Shown here: positions 58,934 through 61,465 of the stretch, in pieces | Layout of the letters: the number at the start of each line of letters is the position of its first letter | Position numbering within the stretch: position 1 is the first letter of the stretch | Assembly (NCBI GenBank): GCA_028867135.1 | Contig: JAGWGW010000005.1 | Location: 1-61,465, forward strand | Source: Microcaldota archaeon | GTDB taxonomy: Archaea; Micrarchaeota; Micrarchaeia; Micrarchaeales; CABMGC01 | Direction of reading: 5' to 3' | Length of the DNA stretch: 61,465 bases | The notes under the pieces: model-generated | Seen by the model: the letters and a program-made list of their open reading frames with translations, nothing else | What the model was told of the DNA's origin: nothing | Databases searched by the model: none | Position numbers and translations under genes: made by a program

Positions 58934-59582
58934 GGTAATTTCTGAGGTAGCTCTCGTAGGCTGCCATATCGTTTACCTCCATCTTCGAGCCTCCGCTGTC
59001 CCATCCGTTCCCCCACCTGTGCGTTGTCATGACAACGTAATACCTCTGCTTTGTGAACTCCTGCCTTGGAGCGAACACTATGCGGTTCCTGGGCTTTCCG
59101 TCGACCCAGAAGCCTATGGCATCCCTCTTGCCTTCCCTATCCACCCTTATCCGGTACCTGTGCGCCTTCCCGTCGTTGCGGATCAGCTCCGCGTCGACGA
59201 AATGGTTGTTGGGGTTGCCGGACATGATGTGCCTTCCATCCTGTATGTACCCGTAGATCATGCCGTTGTCCATCCTGAGCCTGATCCCGAATTCCTGCCC
59301 GTCCCACGTGCTTATGTCATTCGCAGCCAGCACCACCATCTCGTCGAACATATAGCCAGAACCGCACTTTGCCGTGAATGTCGCGTTGAACTCCAGCGAA
59401 CTGATCCTGATGGGCTTGATGCCTATCACGTCAACAAAGCTGTGTCTCCTGCCCTCTGCGATTCTCTCAGGATAAGGCAGCGTGAATTTCCTCGACCTGC
59501 ATATGCCCCTCAGGCGCGTTCCCAACGACCTGAGCCTGAAATTAACGGCCATCAAGGCACGCCTTTTTGCAAAGACCTGCAT
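58917..59582 (-). CDS. Concanavalin-like domain protein, paralogue 2 (no signal peptide)
   Basis: A 221-residue protein whose C-terminal 150 residues match the secreted protein at 29375-30187: GQEFGIRLRMDNGMIYGYIQDG, FWVDGKPRN, MTTHRWGNGWDSGG. Unlike that one it has no hydrophobic N-terminus; the first 45 residues are Arg-rich (RLRSLGTRLRGICRSRKF), so it may stay in the cell. A minus-strand TATA (AGATATAATG, plus 59606-59615) is about 28 nt before ATG 59582. It overlaps the GT2 3' end by 17 bp. The function is unknown; a glycan-binding role next to a polysaccharide synthase would make sense. Confidence 0.75.
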   Translation of the reverse strand: MQVFAKRRALMAVNFRLRSLGTRLRGICRSRKFTLPYPERIAEGRRHSFVDVIGIKPIRISSLEFNATFTAKCGSGYMFDEMVVLAANDISTWDGQEFGIRLRMDNGMIYGYIQDGRHIMSGNPNNHFVDAELIRNDGKAHRYRIRVDREGKRDAIGFWVDGKPRNRIVFAPRQEFTKQRYYVVMTTHRWGNGWDSGGSKMEVNDMAAYESYLRNYLTLQY

Positions 59583-59685
59583 TCGAACCTACAATATACG
59601 GAATTCATTATATCTATTAATAACGGAAAATTTCGGTTTGCGTTTTCTATGCGCATGACTTTAGGAAAAGAGCCCTCGCAGGATT

Positions 59686-59757
59686 GCGAACGCCGGGATT
59701 TGAACCCGGGCTCTTGACTTGGCAAGCCAAAGTCCTACCAGGCTAGACTACGTTCGC
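59686..59757 (-). tRNA. tRNA-Gly (GCC)
   Basis: Intronless 72-nt cloverleaf on the minus strand: acceptor GCGAACG/CGTTCGC, D arm identical to tRNA-Gly(TCC), anticodon stem TTGGC/GTCAA with loop TTGCCAA (anticodon GCC), variable GAGC, T arm CCGGG-TTCAAAT-CCCGG. CCA is not encoded. Base composition drops sharply on its 5' side (toward 60100 and beyond). Confidence 0.94.
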
Positions 59758-59807
59758 AACAATAAGGAAGAATAGCAGACCAAGCAATATAAACTGTTTG
59801 GCAGCTG

Positions 59808-60074
59808 CTATTCCTCGTAGTTATCGCAGAGCATCTCAAGCATTTCCACTGCCGAGATCCTCTCAACGGTCTTCATCGCCTCTTCTGCGCAGGTGTCAGT
59901 TACGTTCCCGGACCTTGCAAAGCCCTCGAGAAAATCCCGTATCTCCCGCCTCGACTCCTTGCACCCGTACGCATACTCCTCAAGGTCCCTGATCGCCCTG
60001 ACAGCCTCGTCGTTACTAGAGCCAGCTAGCTCTAGTGTTTGGTATGCCCCAACACCCATTCCATTCCCCAGCAT
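59808..60074 (-). CDS. Small acidic helical protein, hypothetical
   Basis: An 88-residue protein with Glu/Asp-rich helices (NDEAVRAIRDLEEYAYGCKESRREIRDFLEGF, EEAMKTVERISAVEMLEML) and two Cys. Unrecognised. A minus-strand TATA-like CATATATATA (plus 60092-60101) lies about 23-27 nt before ATG 60074. It is next to tRNA-Gly(GCC) at the edge of the A/T-rich tail. Confidence 0.55.
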   Translation of the reverse strand: MLGNGMGVGAYQTLELAGSSNDEAVRAIRDLEEYAYGCKESRREIRDFLEGFARSGNVTDTCAEEAMKTVERISAVEMLEMLCDNYEE

Positions 60075-60117
60075 AGCATATAACTTTCCTCCTATATATA
60101 TGTTTCTAGGACGGGTA

Positions 60118-60163
60118 TTGTCGCATAATCGGTTGTTTATAAATGTTGTCGCATTCGGTTGTT
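60118..60163. repeat. Imperfect direct repeat at the start of the A/T-rich tail
   Basis: TTGTCGCATAATCGGTTGTT (60118-60137) recurs as TTGTCGCATTCGGTTGTT (60146-60163), with TTATAAATG between. It lies between the small acidic gene's promoter and the membrane protein stop, so it may mark an element end or a control site. Confidence 0.45.
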
Positions 60164-60197
60164 CACTTTTGTATTTTCTTCTTCTGAACTTGCTTTT

Positions 60198-60479
60198 CTA
60201 ATGTTTTACTCCTTCCCTTTTAAGATATTCTTCATACTCCTTTTCGTTCTTTTTCTGTAGTTTTTTAACAGGGATTTTTTTCTTTCCTATAGACTCTTCG
60301 TATGTTTTAAAGTTTCCTCTGAATTTTTTCTTTAGATGAATACTATAGAACGCTCCGAACACAAATACCCCGAAAGATAAAATCCCAAGAAAAACAAACA
60401 GAAGAATAAATATCATGATAAGCATAGGATAGTAATAACCTGAATCTAAAACAAATGTTTCCCATCCTGTTTTTTCCAT
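60198..60479 (-). CDS. Small membrane protein, hypothetical
   Basis: A 93-residue protein with two close hydrophobic stretches (YYPMLIMIFILLFVFLGIL, FGVFVFGAFYSI) and a long, Lys/Glu-rich cytoplasmic tail. It is A/T-rich, unlike most of the window. It starts 1 nt after the stop of the small RHH gene, so it belongs to the same transcript. It resembles accessory membrane proteins of archaeal plasmids or viruses only in size and layout. Confidence 0.6.
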   Translation of the reverse strand: MEKTGWETFVLDSGYYYPMLIMIFILLFVFLGILSFGVFVFGAFYSIHLKKKFRGNFKTYEESIGKKKIPVKKLQKKNEKEYEEYLKREGVKH

Positions 60480-60480
60480 A

Positions 60481-60642
60481 TTATCCTTCTTTCCAACCTT
60501 GTGCTTCCATCTCTGCGTCTAATGCCTTTTGCACAAAACGAGATAGGTTTATGCTCTTTGCTTCGATAAACCGCTGATGCTTGGGCATAAGGGTTATCGT
60601 CTTTGGTATTGCAGTTTCTATCGGTTTCTTTGCCTTTCCCAT
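60481..60642 (-). CDS. Small RHH (CopG-like) DNA-binding protein
   Basis: A 53-residue protein, too short for many gene finders. KTITLMPKHQRFIEAKSINLSRFVQKALDAEM fits the ribbon-helix-helix pattern (strand, helix, turn, then N-L-S-x-F-V helix) of small archaeal plasmid and virus regulators. The basic N-terminus MGKAKKPIET precedes the strand. It is the first gene of a two-gene unit with the membrane protein and is divergent from the transposase gene. Confidence 0.7.
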   Translation of the reverse strand: MGKAKKPIETAIPKTITLMPKHQRFIEAKSINLSRFVQKALDAEMEAQGWKEG

Positions 60643-60697
60643 AATATACGTATTATACCTATACCTTTATATACCTGTTCATTCATAATACGTATTG
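60643..60697. promoter_or_regulatory. Inverted ATAATACGTAT sites between RHH and transposase genes
   Basis: ATAATACGTAT occurs on the plus strand at 60687-60697 and on the minus strand within 60646-60656, facing each other across the TATA-rich centre (ACCTTTATATACC). Such a pair is a plausible operator for the RHH protein, controlling its own unit and the transposase gene. Confidence 0.5.
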
Positions 60698-60719
60698 TAA
60701 GTATTGTGAGTATGATATT

Positions 60720-61370
60720 ATGGCTGAACAAACCGACCTTGAAGGTCAATCAAAAGCAAGGAAGGACAGGGCTGTCGAAGTCCTGAATAGCAGAGTGCCG
60801 CAGGTAGTCAATGCGACTACCTATCTTATCCCATCCACAGATGGCACTACCCAATACAAGGTAAGGCACGTAGATGCCTATTCTTGCACATGCCCTGACT
60901 TTACGAATAGGTGCAAAGAGAAGGGACTTTACTGCAAACATATCCATGCCATCATCCTCTTTAACAAGCTAAAGAACAAGGTAGAGCTTGACGACTTTGA
61001 CGTTGATAGCATAACAGAGGAAAAGACCTGTCCTGAATGCAAGAGCGACAAACTGCAAAAATATGGAATGAGAAGGAACAAATCTGGTTCTAAGCAAAGG
61101 CACATGTGCCTGAATTGTGGTGCTACTTTTGTCCTTGACCCTGCAAAAGGGATTAAAGGTAATGCACGTATCCTATGCCTTGCTCTTGATATGTATTACA
61201 AAGGCAATTCTCTAAGAGATATACAGAATACACTTTGGCAGAGCTTTGGCTTGAAGCTACACCACGAAACGATAAGACGCTGGAATAATAGGTTCATGGG
61301 TAAGATAAATGATTATACCGCTACCTTGAAGCCACGAATAACCTTATCCCTCTCCCTGAATGTGCCATGA
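60720..61370 (+). pseudogene. Transposase N-terminal part (SWIM plus InsA-like zinc ribbon plus HTH), catalytic part missing
   Basis: A 216-residue frame. Residues about 50-85 form a SWIM zinc finger (CTCPDFTNRCKEKGLYCKHIH), residues 102-140 an InsA-like zinc ribbon (CPECKSDKLQKYG...CLNCGATF), and residues 150-195 a helix-turn-helix (NSLRDIQNTLWQSFGLKLHHETIRRW), the layout of IS6-like archaeal transposases. It breaks after DYTATLKP, just where the DDE catalytic core should begin; the last 11 residues are unrelated. The catalytic Asp residues are absent, so this copy cannot be active by itself. Confidence 0.8.
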
Positions 61371-61465
61371 TACCTCTCTATTATCTGGTTGTCCATCTTT
61401 GACGTTGCATGATTTACGCCCATCCTGTTATTGAAAACAAATTTATGTGCAAAGGTAATGTATTC
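61313..61465 (-). pseudogene. Transposase C-terminal DDE fragment, inverted, runs off window
   Basis: On the minus strand the frame from the window edge reads NRMGVNHATSKMDNQIIERY then HGTFRERDKVIRGFK and stops after VAV. NxxIERYHGTFRER is the catalytic-Glu region of IS6/IS240-type DDE transposases. It faces the N-terminal part at 60720 tail to tail and overlaps it in 61313-61370. The domain is cut at GFK, missing the last roughly 40 residues; its 5' part lies beyond the window. Confidence 0.75.

Noticed and set aside
60015-60036. Near-perfect palindrome ACTAGAGC-CAGCTA-GCTCTAGT
   Set aside because: It lies within the coding sequence of the small acidic protein and is not near a promoter; kept only as a curiosity.

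Overview
The window looks like a stretch of chromosome from a small-genome archaeon, most likely a DPANN member close to Micrarchaeota (tentative, no marker phylogeny was possible). Archaeal markers are the GatD/GatE amidotransferase, aIF5B, RpoK, RfcL, archaeal-type PheS/PheT, a geranylgeranyl-reductase family flavoprotein, uL30/uL15, an SMC, an acylphosphatase, TATA-box promoters and a tRNA-Gly with a canonical bulge-helix-bulge intron. A class III (type IV pilin-like) signal with the core SQSAMEYLMTYGWAIL, common in DPANN surface proteins, points the same way. Codon use favours AGG and ATA. At least nine genes have a TATA box centred about 26-28 nt upstream of a start codon, so leaderless mRNAs seem usual, and I used this to pick several starts.

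Layout. 1-8.7 kb: a truncated beta-helix protein, a MIP18-like protein, NDK, aIF5B, a YgjP-type metallopeptidase, the gatD-gatE operon and a secreted repeat protein. 8.8-16.6 kb: a zinc-finger protein, IleRS, a CDP-alcohol phosphotransferase plus GT2 pair, an APC permease, rpoK and a geranylgeranyl reductase. 16.6-27.3 kb: RidA, a phosphoesterase, an S2P-CBS protease, SMC, a signal peptidase, two tandem 4-TM paralogues with duplicated promoters, a NikR-like regulator divergent from a ZIP transporter, an MtnA-like isomerase, Rieske and MGMT. 27.5-38.9 kb: surface proteins, a glutamate-cysteine ligase-like enzyme, a CPA2 antiporter, a fused OtsA-OtsB trehalose enzyme, then an AT-richer FAD oxidoreductase and an M23-like secreted protein ending at tRNA-Glu. 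39-51.6 kb: RfcL, pheS-pheT, rpl30-rpl15, a GT4, a beta-CASP nuclease, acylphosphatase, a spermidine-synthase-like protein, a pilin-like LamG protein and an MFS carrier. 51.6-59.8 kb: a DUF4258-DUF2283 pair, an intron-bearing tRNA-Gly(TCC), a CAP-domain protein, an RHH-nucleotidyltransferase fusion divergent from a cupin, a 2H phosphoesterase, a membrane GT2 with an unusual leader, and tRNA-Gly(GCC). 59.8-61.5 kb: an AT-rich mobile-element-like tail with a small RHH protein, a membrane protein and a rearranged transposase.

How the genes fit together. The core is translation (IleRS, PheRS, GatDE, aIF5B, ribosomal proteins), replication and chromosome upkeep (RfcL, SMC), RNA polymerase, and archaeal lipid and envelope building (reductase, CDP-alcohol transferase, glycosyltransferases, signal peptidase). 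A large share of the rest is cell surface: Ser/Thr-rich mucin-like proteins, a LamG pilin-like protein, CAP, M23-like and beta-helix domains. The most unusual points are: a leaderless 24-codon upstream ORF overlapping a perfect 18-bp palindrome just before the membrane GT2; an RHH DNA-binding domain fused to a sugar nucleotidyltransferase beside tandem 10-bp repeats; a CDP-alcohol phosphotransferase whose catalytic motif is split by about 32 residues; a glutamate-cysteine ligase-like gene whose catalytic N-terminus lies upstream of any ATG/GTG/TTG; and a transposase whose two ends face each other across an 8-bp joint.
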